The notes below the pieces were generated by a model. That model worked only from the letters and a program-made list of their open reading frames with translations. It had not been told where the DNA came from and ran no database searches. 64,000 nucleotides of DNA from Bacillus cereus G9842 (GTDB taxonomy: Bacteria; Bacillota; Bacilli; Bacillales; Bacillaceae_G). A program made the position numbers and the translations under genes. The stretch spans positions 5,306,001-5,370,000 of the forward strand of contig NC_011772.1 in NCBI RefSeq assembly GCF_000021305.1, given 5' to 3'. Positions 1-8,653 of the stretch are shown piece by piece; positions within the stretch are counted from its first letter, which is position 1, and the number at the start of each line of letters is the position of its first letter.

Positions 1-128
1 ATATCATCGCTAGCTATAGATAGATCTGCACCATGTGTTTGTAAAGTTGCAAAACGAAGTGCAAACCCGACAATCATAATAATCCCTAAAAGGACTATAT
101 TAGATTTGCGAGTAAATCGCCCTAACAT
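1..128 (-). CDS. N-terminus of polytopic membrane glycosyltransferase (GT39-like), partial
   Basis: Only the first 42 codons lie in the window; the gene runs off the left edge. The start ATG (126-128) has a GGGAG ribosome site about 9 bases upstream. The fragment begins with a basic stretch (MLGRFTRKSN), one hydrophobic segment (about residues 11-29) and then a short loop ending in Ser-Asp-Asp. One TM followed by an early acidic pair is the usual start of GT-C/PMT-type glycosyltransferases that use polyprenyl-phosphate sugars. It is divergent from the downstream GT2 gene, and its neighbours are all envelope glycan genes. The family call is tentative because so little is visible. Confidence 0.5.
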   Translation of the reverse strand, partial: MLGRFTRKSNIVLLGIIMIVGFALRFATLQTHGADLSIASDD

Positions 129-353
129 CTCATCTTCTCCCTTCAGATACATAACCTTCAAAAATTTTTTCTATATTTTTACAACACAATACGTTCTATA
201 ATAAATACTTTTTATACAAAGTACAACAATAGAAAGTTGATTTACAAAGTTTATATGCGTTAAACTTATACAGATGTTCTTGTAATCTTCTCCCTTTCAA
301 AGGGCTTGTATATATGGTGCAAGACATAAAAAACTTGAGGAGATAAAAATTCT

Positions 354-1334
354 ATGATGGAACAAAAGCAACTTGTTTCTGTTGTCATACCTCTGTATAA
401 CACGGAAAAATATATTGAAGAAACGATGCAGTCAATACTAGATCAAACATATAAAAACATTGAAATTGTAATTGTAGATGATGGAAGTAAAGATCAATCA
501 CCTTCTATCGTGAAAAACCTTGCCGAAAAATATCCGGGTCAAGTAAAGTACGTTCACCAAAAAAACCAAGGTGTTTCAGTAGCTCGTAATACAGGGATTG
601 AAAATGCTAGCGGAGAATACGTCGCTTTCCTTGATAGTGACGACTTATGGCATCCAACTAAAATTGAGAAACAAATCGAGAGTATGCATAAAAACAACAT
701 GGACGCGTGCTATTGTGGTTATATGAATTTCTACGAAGAAACAGGCGAAAAGGTTGAGCATACAACAAACTTTATTAAAGGTGATATGGCAAAAGCATTC
801 TTAACACACCAAGTTGTTGCTCAAACAAGTACTTGGATTTTCAAACGCTCTATCGCAATGAATCATAATATCCGTTTTACACCAGGATGTAGTTGGGGCG
901 AAGACTTGGAGTTTTTATTTAAGCTTATGAGTGTAACAAATGTATGTTATGTCGATGAATACTTAACATATTATAGAATCTTATCAGAAGGAAATCTTTC
1001 TTCTAAGTATAAAGATTATGAATTAAAAACAACAAAAGAGCTGGAAGTATTCAATCGTATGAAGGACTGGGTACATAATAAATCCCAAGATTTCATTACA
1101 AAAGATTCTCAGTCACTTATTGAGATTCTTGAGACTTATTTATTCCCTTATACGGTTATCAATAATGCTTGTATATACATTAAAGAAAACTCTCAATTAA
1201 ATAATGCCCAAGTTCAATTAATCAAAAAAGATATAAAGAAATATTGCCGTAAAATCTATTCAAAAAACGGAAAGCGTAGTAAAAAACTATATGCAATGCT
1301 TTGGTTTGTACGAATTAAATTTCTGTTTTCTTAA
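354..1334 (+). CDS. Family 2 glycosyltransferase
   Basis: This 326-residue protein has a GT-A fold N-terminus: the nucleotide-sugar binding motif VDDGSKD is at residues 41-47 and the metal-binding DSDD at about 94-97. A WGEDLEF segment near residue 184 fits the acceptor/catalytic acidic motif of GT2 enzymes that build surface polysaccharide. No convincing TM segments are present, so it is probably a cytoplasmic or peripheral enzyme. The start ATG has a GAGGAG ribosome site about 12 bases upstream; a second ATG follows immediately. It lies about 100 bp before a flippase gene on the same strand, which suggests both serve one envelope glycan. The sugar donor and acceptor cannot be told from sequence. 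Confidence 0.85.
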   Translation: MMEQKQLVSVVIPLYNTEKYIEETMQSILDQTYKNIEIVIVDDGSKDQSPSIVKNLAEKYPGQVKYVHQKNQGVSVARNTGIENASGEYVAFLDSDDLWHPTKIEKQIESMHKNNMDACYCGYMNFYEETGEKVEHTTNFIKGDMAKAFLTHQVVAQTSTWIFKRSIAMNHNIRFTPGCSWGEDLEFLFKLMSVTNVCYVDEYLTYYRILSEGNLSSKYKDYELKTTKELEVFNRMKDWVHNKSQDFITKDSQSLIEILETYLFPYTVINNACIYIKENSQLNNAQVQLIKKDIKKYCRKIYSKNGKRSKKLYAMLWFVRIKFLFS

Positions 1335-1431
1335 ACTGAAAGTATAGTACTCACCTCTCTTTCCGTAAACAAATCAAATTTACAAATAGGACAGACAAAA
1401 AAGGTCCTAAAGAATAGAAAGGTTTTTTCCC

Positions 1432-2853
1432 ATGAAAACAAATAAGATTCTTAAAAATGCCTCCTACCTATTTGTAGGAAATATTACTGTTCGATTTGTA
1501 CTGGCTATTGCAACCATTTTCTTTGCAAGATATGTTTCTCCAAGTGATTACGGTATGTTTACAACTGCGTTAGCAGTTTCAGCTGTTATTTGTTACTTTA
1601 CAGATGCAGGCTTGACACATACGTTTATGCGTGAAGGAACGAGAAGCGATGCTAATATTAGCGTGCTAATAAGTAGTTATTTACGTATTCGTTTAATATT
1701 AGCTATCGTAATTTCTGTACTTTTCGCTATTTTTGCCCAGTTCTTCTATCCCGATGCTTACTTACGTGCGATGGTATATTGGGTTGTTCTACCAACAATG
1801 TTCGGAGCAACCTTACAAGGTGTTGGGATGGCTTACTTCCAAGTAACAGAACGCATGCAATTTACAGCTATTATTTCTGTACTACAAGGTGTAACAGCTG
1901 CTGCTGCCCTATTACTAGGGATGTCTTTCCAATGGTCACTTATGATGGTTGCTGCCATGTACGGGGTATCTAGTCTTGTAACAGGTGTTATCGCCTTTAT
2001 AATGACAATACGCTATACGAAAGTCCATAAGGGTTGGGATAAAGGTATTTTAGATCAACTACTTATTTTCACAATCAATGGAATCATCATTATGCTCTTA
2101 CCACAATTGGGGCCTATTATCTTAGAAAAGGTTTCAACATATAATCAAGTTGGATTCTTTGGTGCTGCATCTAAAATACCAGCTGTACTATATCAAATAC
2201 CGGGAGTAATTGCAGCTGCCTTTTATCCAAGGCTTTTTGCTTTTGGTAATGAGAAAAACATCGAAGAACATAGAAAATTATCAAGTTTTGAATTAAAACT
2301 TATGTCTTTTTTAGGAATGGGAATTTCTATCCCCTTTATTGCTGATCCAAGTTTCTGGATTGTTAGTTTATTAGGAGAAAAGTACGCTCCCGCTGGTGAC
2401 GCTCTTGCTATTTTAGCGTTTATGGTTATTTTACAATCAATTAACTATCCACTAGCCGACAATTTAACAACAATTGGCCAGCAATGGAAACGCGCAACAA
2501 CAATGACTATTGGATTAGTTGTTGCCATCATAGGTTATATTGTACTAGGTAGTAAATATGGAATGATGGGGGCAGCTGCCGCAGCTATCCTTACCGAAAT
2601 TACACTATTAATCGGATTTACCCTCTTTATTCGTAAAGGCATGCAATTATTAGTTAAAGGAATTATATTTAATTCCTTAGCCTTTATTATTAGTTACGGT
2701 ATATACCGAATCGCATTAATCAACTTACCACCATTAGTTGCTTTAACGCTTACTGGTATACTATACGGTATAATCGGGGTTTTAATTGACCCTCAAATAC
2801 GTGGATTCGTTTTAGGGTTTATAAAACAAAAGCTCATTCGCAAACATGCTTAA
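1432..2853 (+). CDS. Oligosaccharide flippase (Wzx/PST family)
   Basis: The 473-residue protein is almost entirely hydrophobic, with about 12-14 predicted TM helices, and starts with the typical segment YLFVGNITVRFVLAIATIFF followed by ARYVSPSDYGMF, the pattern of the polysaccharide-biosynthesis (PST/MOP) flippases. Members move undecaprenyl-linked oligosaccharides across the membrane. It follows the GT2 gene on the same strand and is closed by a strong hairpin terminator right after the stop. The substrate is unknown; the nearby glycosyltransferases suggest a minor surface glycan. Confidence 0.88.
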   Translation: MKTNKILKNASYLFVGNITVRFVLAIATIFFARYVSPSDYGMFTTALAVSAVICYFTDAGLTHTFMREGTRSDANISVLISSYLRIRLILAIVISVLFAIFAQFFYPDAYLRAMVYWVVLPTMFGATLQGVGMAYFQVTERMQFTAIISVLQGVTAAAALLLGMSFQWSLMMVAAMYGVSSLVTGVIAFIMTIRYTKVHKGWDKGILDQLLIFTINGIIIMLLPQLGPIILEKVSTYNQVGFFGAASKIPAVLYQIPGVIAAAFYPRLFAFGNEKNIEEHRKLSSFELKLMSFLGMGISIPFIADPSFWIVSLLGEKYAPAGDALAILAFMVILQSINYPLADNLTTIGQQWKRATTMTIGLVVAIIGYIVLGSKYGMMGAAAAAILTEITLLIGFTLFIRKGMQLLVKGIIFNSLAFIISYGIYRIALINLPPLVALTLTGILYGIIGVLIDPQIRGFVLGFIKQKLIRKHA

Positions 2854-2902
2854 AAACAAAAAGTTTTTCCTATTTAAAAATGGAAAAGCTTTTTGTTTTT
2901 TT
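2852..2902 (+). terminator. Rho-independent terminator after the flippase gene
   Basis: AAAAACAAAAAG-type arm pairs with CTTTTTGTTTTT around a loop near 2871-2880, and a T-rich run follows. It starts at the flippase stop codon. Confidence 0.85.
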
Positions 2903-2953
2903 ATATACCACTATTTTTCTTCAGTAAAAAAATTCTATATATTCCAGGTCAAA

Positions 2954-2983
2954 TTGACTTACTTTCTGAAAATGCCTTATACT
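2954..2983 (+). promoter_or_regulatory. SigmaA-type promoter for the yfhO leader
   Basis: TTGACT (2954-2959) and TATACT (2978-2983) are separated by 18 bp. Transcription would begin near 2990, about 170 nt before the yfhO start codon. Confidence 0.65.
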
Positions 2984-3018
2984 AAATTACATGTAAACTA
3001 TGAATTTCAATGCCTGTA

Positions 3019-3099
3019 AAAATATATATGCTTCAACAAAAATATATATTTTCTCATGTTAAAACTAAAGAACACACCTTTAAAAATTGGTGTGTTTTT
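3019..3099 (+). promoter_or_regulatory. Structured leader with terminator upstream of yfhO (possible attenuator)
   Basis: Two hairpins lie between the promoter and the gene. The first is an 11-bp A/T stem (3019-3029 with 3042-3052). The second is ACACACC (3072-3078) pairing with GGTGTGT (3089-3095) followed by T4-5, a rho-independent terminator. Transcripts from the 2954 promoter must pass this terminator to reach yfhO, so the leader may be an attenuator; alternatively it produces a small RNA of about 110 nt. I recognise no known riboswitch class. Confidence 0.5.
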
Positions 3100-3162
3100 A
3101 TATGCTACCTAAAAACTAGTTGCTACATGATAACAACTTTTAAAGGAGGATTATCAATTTTT

Positions 3163-5829
3163 ATGAGCATAAAGCCGAATAATAAGTTCTTTTCCAAGAA
3201 AACGATAATAATTATGCCAATATTATTATTGTGTGCTTTTGCTTTTCATTATTTCTTTTTAACATCTAATCAAGCCTTTTCTGGTACAGGGGATGCATTA
3301 CGCCAATTTGGCTTCTTTACGTTTCTTCTGCAACATGCCTTTAAAGATGGCAACCTTTTCTGGTCTTTTGATTATGGGTTAGGTGGAGATTTATTTGGAG
3401 AGTTTAGTTATTATTACAGCACATCACCGTTTTTCTGGATTACACTGTTACTACCTAAACTAAGTCTTGAGCAAGTGTATGACGTGAAATTATACATGAG
3501 TATTTTAAAAAACTTTTTAGCTATGTTATTCATGTATGGCTCTTTACGTTACCATAATAAAACAGCATTCTCATCTTTTGTTGCTGCTATTATATATGGT
3601 GGCTGTATTACTTTCATCCGCCACTCTTTACTATGGGATTTCATGGCTGATGCCATTGTATTTTTACCATTAGTAATATGGGGACTTGATAAATATATTA
3701 TTGAAAAGAAGCGCGGACTTTTCCTAATCGCTGCTACTTTAATGTTAGCATCAAACTTTTATTTTGCTTTTATCACAAGTATTTTCATATTCATTTATGC
3801 ATTATTCCAATACTTTGCGACACAAAAAAATAAAACGATTGTCTCTTTTCTAACTTATTATATTAGAATCGGCTTATTGTACGGACTATCACTCGGTTTA
3901 GCCGCCGTTTGCTTCCTCCCATCAGTTAATGCCGTATTTAGCGCCGATCGACTATCAAAAAAGTTTGAGATACCACTATTATTTGAAGATAAATTTTATA
4001 AAGATTTAATGGAAAATATTTTCTTCATGTATAGTGCTGAAAATCATCAACTAGCTTTACCAGCTTTAATTTTATTCTTAATCGTATTTGGAATGTTTAT
4101 ACGTGATAAACTCGTTAAAAATAAAGTATTCTTTACGTTATTCATGTTCATTCTGTTTATGCTTCCATATACATATTCTGTATTTAATGGTTTTTCAGCA
4201 ATGCAATCTAGATGGTTTTATTTATTTGTATTTGTCATTGCCCAAACAATTGCATACATTCTAGATTGGATGATTATTCATAAGAAAGACTACAAATTAC
4301 CTTATTTAATAAGTTTATTAGTGTCTATTGGATTATTCATTTATGCATTTTATAGAAAAGCAAATATAAATGTAACTGATAAACCTTTACAAGACGTTGA
4401 TAACATTTTACTCGGAACTGTCGTTCTTTCTGTTATTACAGTATGTTTATGGCGTTATATTTCTAAACCTTTCATACAATTTTTAGTTGTATTGAACATA
4501 CTCGTTAGCACAATTTCTATGAATTATATGTATGCGAATAATATACTTAGTACCGTTTACGGACAGAGCCAGATTTCAACTGAAAAGTTACACGAACCAG
4601 GCTATGATAATAAAGAAGAAATTGCTGCAATTCGCTACATACAAGAAAATGATAAAGACTTTTATCGTATTCTTAATCCATATAGCGAATATAACACACC
4701 AATGCTACAAGGATATCATGGCGTAAGTACATATCAAAGCTTGGTTAATTATTATGTCCATGACTTTATGAAAAATAAATATGGCGTATTCCAAATGTAC
4801 GATACACCCTCAATGTTTTATCAAGCTGATAGTCGACTGCTACTTGAAAATATGCTAGGTATAAAATATCGCGTATTAAGTGCTGATACAGATCCAAAGA
4901 ATGTACCTTATGGATATAAACTATTACAGCAAGTAGGACCATATAATATTTACAAAAATAACTATACCTTACCGTTAGGGTATGTATATGATTCGGCTAT
5001 AAGTGAAGAAGAGTTTTCTAAATTAAACTTCGCTCAGCGTGATCAATTATTATTACATGCTGTTGTCGTTAATAATACAAAAGAATTTTCATTAAACCAT
5101 TTTAATAAACAAGACCTTAAGTCAAAGGCAGTATCTATTAAAATGGAAAAAGCAAAATTCGAAAATATGGTAAAAGAAGGAAACAAACTAATTGTTCATG
5201 GCTTTGGAAATATGATCTTACCTATCAATTATCCTAATACGCCTGGTGACCTACTGATAGAATTAAAATTGAAAAATACAGGTACATTCAATGCAACTGT
5301 TAATGGAAAAACAATCGGAAAAGGTGACGATGCTGGTGCATACTCGTATCCGTTAGAAAGATTTGTTTACAATTTAGGCACTGAGCGTCCAGAAAACCTA
5401 ACTATCTCTATTGATATGGCAGGTGAGTATGAATTAGGTGACTTACAAGCAAATATCGTAAACTATGAAAGTGTACAAAAAGAAACAAAAAAATTAACTG
5501 AAAATAGACTTGAAAATATTTATTATAAGAACAATTATTTAAAAGGGGATATCAACTCAAATAAAGACGGGCTCCTATATTTATCTGTTCCATATAGTAA
5601 AGGTTGGACTATAAAAGTTGATGGAAAAGAAAAGGAATTTACGAAAGCGAATTCTGCCTTTATCGGTGTTCCCATTACAAAAGGCTCACATGTAATCGAA
5701 ATGACTTACGTTACACCTTACTTCAAATTAGGTATGATTATATCAATTATCTCACTAATTATTTGTGTAGCTTTACTAATTTTCACAAATCCAAAAGCAC
5801 GACGAAAATTTTCTTTTAAAAAGCAATAA
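3163..5829 (+). CDS. yfhO: YfhO-family multispan membrane glycosyltransferase
   Basis: I place the start at the ATG at 3163, which has an AAAGGAGGA ribosome site 10 bases upstream; an in-frame ATG at 3010 lacks one and would put leader hairpins inside the protein. The resulting 888-residue protein has a TM helix near residues 17-32, then the acidic loop with GTGDALRQ and FDYGLGGD, about 12 more TM segments, a long extracellular domain (about 480-850) and a final TM helix with a basic tail. This is the architecture of YfhO/GT-C proteins that transfer sugars from undecaprenyl phosphate to extracytoplasmic acceptors; in Bacillus subtilis YfhO works with CsbB to decorate lipoteichoic acid. A CsbB-like gene follows, supporting that role here. 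Confidence 0.85.
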   Translation: MSIKPNNKFFSKKTIIIMPILLLCAFAFHYFFLTSNQAFSGTGDALRQFGFFTFLLQHAFKDGNLFWSFDYGLGGDLFGEFSYYYSTSPFFWITLLLPKLSLEQVYDVKLYMSILKNFLAMLFMYGSLRYHNKTAFSSFVAAIIYGGCITFIRHSLLWDFMADAIVFLPLVIWGLDKYIIEKKRGLFLIAATLMLASNFYFAFITSIFIFIYALFQYFATQKNKTIVSFLTYYIRIGLLYGLSLGLAAVCFLPSVNAVFSADRLSKKFEIPLLFEDKFYKDLMENIFFMYSAENHQLALPALILFLIVFGMFIRDKLVKNKVFFTLFMFILFMLPYTYSVFNGFSAMQSRWFYLFVFVIAQTIAYILDWMIIHKKDYKLPYLISLLVSIGLFIYAFYRKANINVTDKPLQDVDNILLGTVVLSVITVCLWRYISKPFIQFLVVLNILVSTISMNYMYANNILSTVYGQSQISTEKLHEPGYDNKEEIAAIRYIQENDKDFYRILNPYSEYNTPMLQGYHGVSTYQSLVNYYVHDFMKNKYGVFQMYDTPSMFYQADSRLLLENMLGIKYRVLSADTDPKNVPYGYKLLQQVGPYNIYKNNYTLPLGYVYDSAISEEEFSKLNFAQRDQLLLHAVVVNNTKEFSLNHFNKQDLKSKAVSIKMEKAKFENMVKEGNKLIVHGFGNMILPINYPNTPGDLLIELKLKNTGTFNATVNGKTIGKGDDAGAYSYPLERFVYNLGTERPENLTISIDMAGEYELGDLQANIVNYESVQKETKKLTENRLENIYYKNNYLKGDINSNKDGLLYLSVPYSKGWTIKVDGKEKEFTKANSAFIGVPITKGSHVIEMTYVTPYFKLGMIISIISLIICVALLIFTNPKARRKFSFKKQ

Positions 5830-5846
5830 TGAGCAATCAATGAATC

Positions 5847-5874
5847 ATGAAGCTATCCAATTGGATAGCTTCAT
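5847..5874. repeat. Perfect 12-bp inverted repeat between yfhO and the GtrB-like gene
   Basis: ATGAAGCTATCC and GGATAGCTTCAT flank a 4-base AATT centre. No T-run follows on either strand, so it is not a classic terminator; it may stabilise or separate the yfhO and glycosyltransferase messages. Confidence 0.6.
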
Positions 5875-5925
5875 ATAAAAACGCATAACATTGTTTTAAC
5901 CCACTACAAACAAGGAGTGTCAAAA

Positions 5926-6864
5926 ATGACTCTTTCAATCGTTGTACCATGCTACAATGAAGAAAAGGTGCTTCGAGCCTTTTATTCAGAGACTTCTCTT
6001 GAAATTCATAAATTAACTACCGATTATGAATTTGTTTTTGTTAATGATGGTAGTAAAGATGATACATTAAATATTTTACGTGATTTAGCTAGTTCAGATT
6101 CATCGGTACACTATATATCGTTTAGTCGAAACTTCGGAAAAGAAGCTGCAATGTTAGCTGGCTTAAAATACGCTACAGGCGATGCCATTGTTATTATGGA
6201 TGCTGACTTACAACACCCTCCTACGTTAATAAAAGAACTGTTAGAAGGATATAACGATGGCTACGACCAAGTCATTGCAAAAAGGACAAGAACTGGTGAT
6301 TCACCCGTTCGCTCTTTCGTCTCTCGTCTTTACTATAAGGTGATGAATAAGTTTGTAGATATTGAATTAGTAGATGGTATTGGTGACTTTAGACTTTTAA
6401 GTCGAAGAGCAGTGGATTCATTAGTATCCTTAAGTGAGTACAACCGATTTTCAAAGGGCTTATTCTCTTGGATTGGTTATAACGAATTAATTATTGAATA
6501 TGAAAATGTATTACGTTCTGATGGAGAAAGTAAATGGACCTTCTCGAAATTATTAAATTACGGAATTGATGGTGTAATTTCATTCAATAATAAACCGTTA
6601 CGCCTATCTATATATCTTGGATTACTAACAACCATTTTTGGACTTTTATATGTAATCACTACGTTCGTTCAAATTATCCTTGGTGGTGTGGAAGTTCCTG
6701 GTTACTTTACTCTCATTTCCGCTATACTATTTATTGGCGGTATTCAACTCATATTCCTAGGTGTTATTGGTGAATATATCGGTCGTATTTATTATGAAAC
6801 AAAACGTAGACCGCATTTTATTGTAGCTGAAAAGAAAGTTAGTGAAGTTAAACAAAAGGCATAA
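5926..6864 (+). CDS. GtrB/CsbB-like polyprenyl-phosphate glycosyltransferase
   Basis: The ATG at 5926 is preferred over a GTG at 5917 because the AAGGAG ribosome site (5912-5917) overlaps that GTG. The 312-residue product has VNDGSKDDT near residue 41 and DADLQHPP near 93, the donor- and metal-binding motifs of dolichol/undecaprenyl-phosphate sugar transferases (GT2). Two C-terminal TM helices (about 225-247 and 257-285) are typical of the GtrB/CsbB group. The enzyme would charge undecaprenyl phosphate with a sugar for use outside by the YfhO-type enzyme just upstream. In B. subtilis the CsbB-YfhO pair adds GlcNAc to teichoic acid; the sugar here is inferred only by analogy. Confidence 0.88.
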   Translation: MTLSIVVPCYNEEKVLRAFYSETSLEIHKLTTDYEFVFVNDGSKDDTLNILRDLASSDSSVHYISFSRNFGKEAAMLAGLKYATGDAIVIMDADLQHPPTLIKELLEGYNDGYDQVIAKRTRTGDSPVRSFVSRLYYKVMNKFVDIELVDGIGDFRLLSRRAVDSLVSLSEYNRFSKGLFSWIGYNELIIEYENVLRSDGESKWTFSKLLNYGIDGVISFNNKPLRLSIYLGLLTTIFGLLYVITTFVQIILGGVEVPGYFTLISAILFIGGIQLIFLGVIGEYIGRIYYETKRRPHFIVAEKKVSEVKQKA

Positions 6865-6865
6865 C

Positions 6866-6901
6866 AAAAAAGTTACTTCTGTAGGTAGAAGTAACTTTTT
6901 T
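6866..6901. terminator. Bidirectional terminator
   Basis: AAAAAAGTTACTTCT and AGAAGTAACTTTTTT pair around a 6-base loop, with A and T runs on both flanks. It serves the plus-strand glycosyltransferase and the minus-strand SDR gene. Confidence 0.85.
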
Positions 6902-6913
6902 ATATACTAACAT

Positions 6914-7852
6914 TTACACACCCTTTTTTTGCATAGATATAATCATTTCTTTTAGCCCATTATAATACGAAGTTTTTGGTATATCCCCGATATACCTCTC
7001 ATATTTCTCCCCGCTTAATACAACTGGTTTTTCCGTCAAATATAGCATTTCCATAAATTCTTTCATCTGCTTATCAAACAAACCAATAAACTGGATCATT
7101 CCTCTTTTTACAGTTATTAATCGTTTCGTATATCCCGTTAATTCCCGTATGTGTTGAATCATTTCCTCACCTGTAATAACACCATAACCTGGTATGTTCC
7201 AATTTTGTCCATAGGCCTCATCATGTAAAGCTAATTCAACCATTGCTTTTGCACCATCTGGTGTAAAAATATATTCACGGGCAATCTTTTTATCTCCAAC
7301 AAAGCTAGACATTTTATTTGCAAGTATTCCCTTTAATGTATGATGAACAAGTGTGCTTTCTGCATTTGGACCATAAAAGTCTGGGAAATGAGCAATAAAC
7401 ATTCGTACATTAGCTTGTTTTGCCATCTCTTCAAGTTGTAAACGAATCTTCCCTTTCTTTGTGTGTGGTCTTTTTTTAGCCTCTTCTTTTACAAGCCCTT
7501 CCCCTTGCCTTCCATACGCATAAATATTATCAACTATCCCTAGTTTGATACCGTAATGTTTCGATACCTCTAATATGTTTATTAATAATTTCTCTTGCTG
7601 TTTCTCCCAATCTGAATACGGAATATTTACAACATGAAATATAATATCAACATCTTTAGCAGCATTCATTATATCCTCTTTTACAAATACATCGCCGGCT
7701 ACAACTTCTACATGTTTGTTCCCAGAAAATAATGCACCTAATCTCTCCTTATTTCTTGCAAAAGCAACCACATGAATCCCTCGGCCACATAATTCGTTTA
7801 CAATTGCATAACCCATTGAACCAGAAGCACCTAATACTAAAGCCTTTTTCAT
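6914..7852 (-). CDS. NAD(P)-dependent epimerase/atypical SDR
   Basis: The 312-residue protein begins with a Rossmann NAD(P)-binding motif, LGASGSMG (residues 7-14), and keeps the extended-SDR pattern, including YAYGRQGEG near residue 112 in place of the canonical YxxxK region, and a downstream HFPDFYGP substrate segment. The start has an AGGAGG ribosome site. It follows a TetR gene by 59 bp on the same strand, and a near-identical operator precedes each of the two genes, so the regulator probably controls it. The substrate is unknown; nucleoside-diphosphate sugar or quinone-like compounds are both possible. Confidence 0.75.
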   Translation of the reverse strand: MKKALVLGASGSMGYAIVNELCGRGIHVVAFARNKERLGALFSGNKHVEVVAGDVFVKEDIMNAAKDVDIIFHVVNIPYSDWEKQQEKLLINILEVSKHYGIKLGIVDNIYAYGRQGEGLVKEEAKKRPHTKKGKIRLQLEEMAKQANVRMFIAHFPDFYGPNAESTLVHHTLKGILANKMSSFVGDKKIAREYIFTPDGAKAMVELALHDEAYGQNWNIPGYGVITGEEMIQHIRELTGYTKRLITVKRGMIQFIGLFDKQMKEFMEMLYLTEKPVVLSGEKYERYIGDIPKTSYYNGLKEMIISMQKKGV

Positions 7853-7871
7853 TATAAATCCCCTCCTAAAT

Positions 7872-7892
7872 TAATTAACCACTGTTCAATTA
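7872..7892. promoter_or_regulatory. TetR-type operator, copy 1 (before SDR gene)
   Basis: The core AATTAACCACTGTTCAATT, an imperfect palindrome, lies 20 bp upstream of the SDR start. The identical 21-bp segment recurs at 8504-8524 before the tetR gene. Confidence 0.65.
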
Positions 7893-7911
7893 ATATTAAA
7901 AAGAAAATCAC

Positions 7912-8484
7912 TTACATAAGAAGCGATTTTGAAATAAACTCTACATGTACCTTAGCCAAACCTTGTAGTTCTTCAAACGTTTGGCCACTTCTGCAATAAT
8001 GTGCTACAAATCCATGTAATGATAAAAAAACAGACCATATTATCATCGCATTTAATTCCCCATCACATAAAAAAGAAATAACCTTCGCAAATTTTTCATA
8101 ACTAATATTAGGACTATTTGCCAAACACTCTTTTAATTCGGCATCTTTAATTAAAAACATAATTTCATAATGACTCTGATTTCTTAGACCAAATTCAATA
8201 AAACCGAATAAAACTGCTCTTAGTTGCTCTTCTCTCGATAACTTTTGATTACAAATTTCATCTAACTTTTTGTTTAATAATTGAAAATCCTGTTCCACCA
8301 TTGCGTAAAATAGCTCTGCTTTGTTTTTAAAATGATAATAAATCGAACCATGGCTATATCCAAGTTCTGTTGCAATTTTGCGCATTGAAGTATGTTGATA
8401 TCCTTGTGCTATAAATAGCTCCCTAGCTACATTCATAATCATTTCTCTTGTTAGTTCTTGTTTAACTGCTTTCCTTGGCGACAT
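7912..8484 (-). CDS. TetR/AcrR-family transcriptional regulator
   Basis: This 190-residue protein has an N-terminal helix-turn-helix of TetR type (about residues 13-60: FIAQGYQHTSMRKIATELG followed by SHGSIYYHFKNKAELF). The C-terminal ligand domain is not specific to any known inducer. It lies upstream of and in the same direction as an SDR gene, with identical palindromic operators before both genes, which points to autoregulation and control of the SDR. Confidence 0.85.
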   Translation of the reverse strand: MSPRKAVKQELTREMIMNVARELFIAQGYQHTSMRKIATELGYSHGSIYYHFKNKAELFYAMVEQDFQLLNKKLDEICNQKLSREEQLRAVLFGFIEFGLRNQSHYEIMFLIKDAELKECLANSPNISYEKFAKVISFLCDGELNAMIIWSVFLSLHGFVAHYCRSGQTFEELQGLAKVHVEFISKSLLM

Positions 8485-8503
8485 ATTTCATACCTCACAC
8501 ATA

Positions 8504-8524
8504 TAATTAACCACTGTTCAATTA
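8504..8524. promoter_or_regulatory. TetR-type operator, copy 2 (before tetR)
   Basis: It is identical over 21 bp to the site at 7872-7892 and lies 20 bp upstream of the tetR start, consistent with autorepression. Confidence 0.65.
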
Positions 8525-8653
8525 TATTATATATTTTCAGAAAATTAATGCAACCCTTTTTTTGAAAAAATATACATTTTGAAATGATGGCATTATATGA
8601 AAGAATTTAGTATCATGATTCAAGGTACTATTTCAAGTTGGACGGAGGATACT

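Noticed and set aside
3010..3162. Longer yfhO start at 3010
   Set aside because: There is no ribosome site and the extra codons cover the leader terminator; the ATG at 3163 has AAAGGAGGA.
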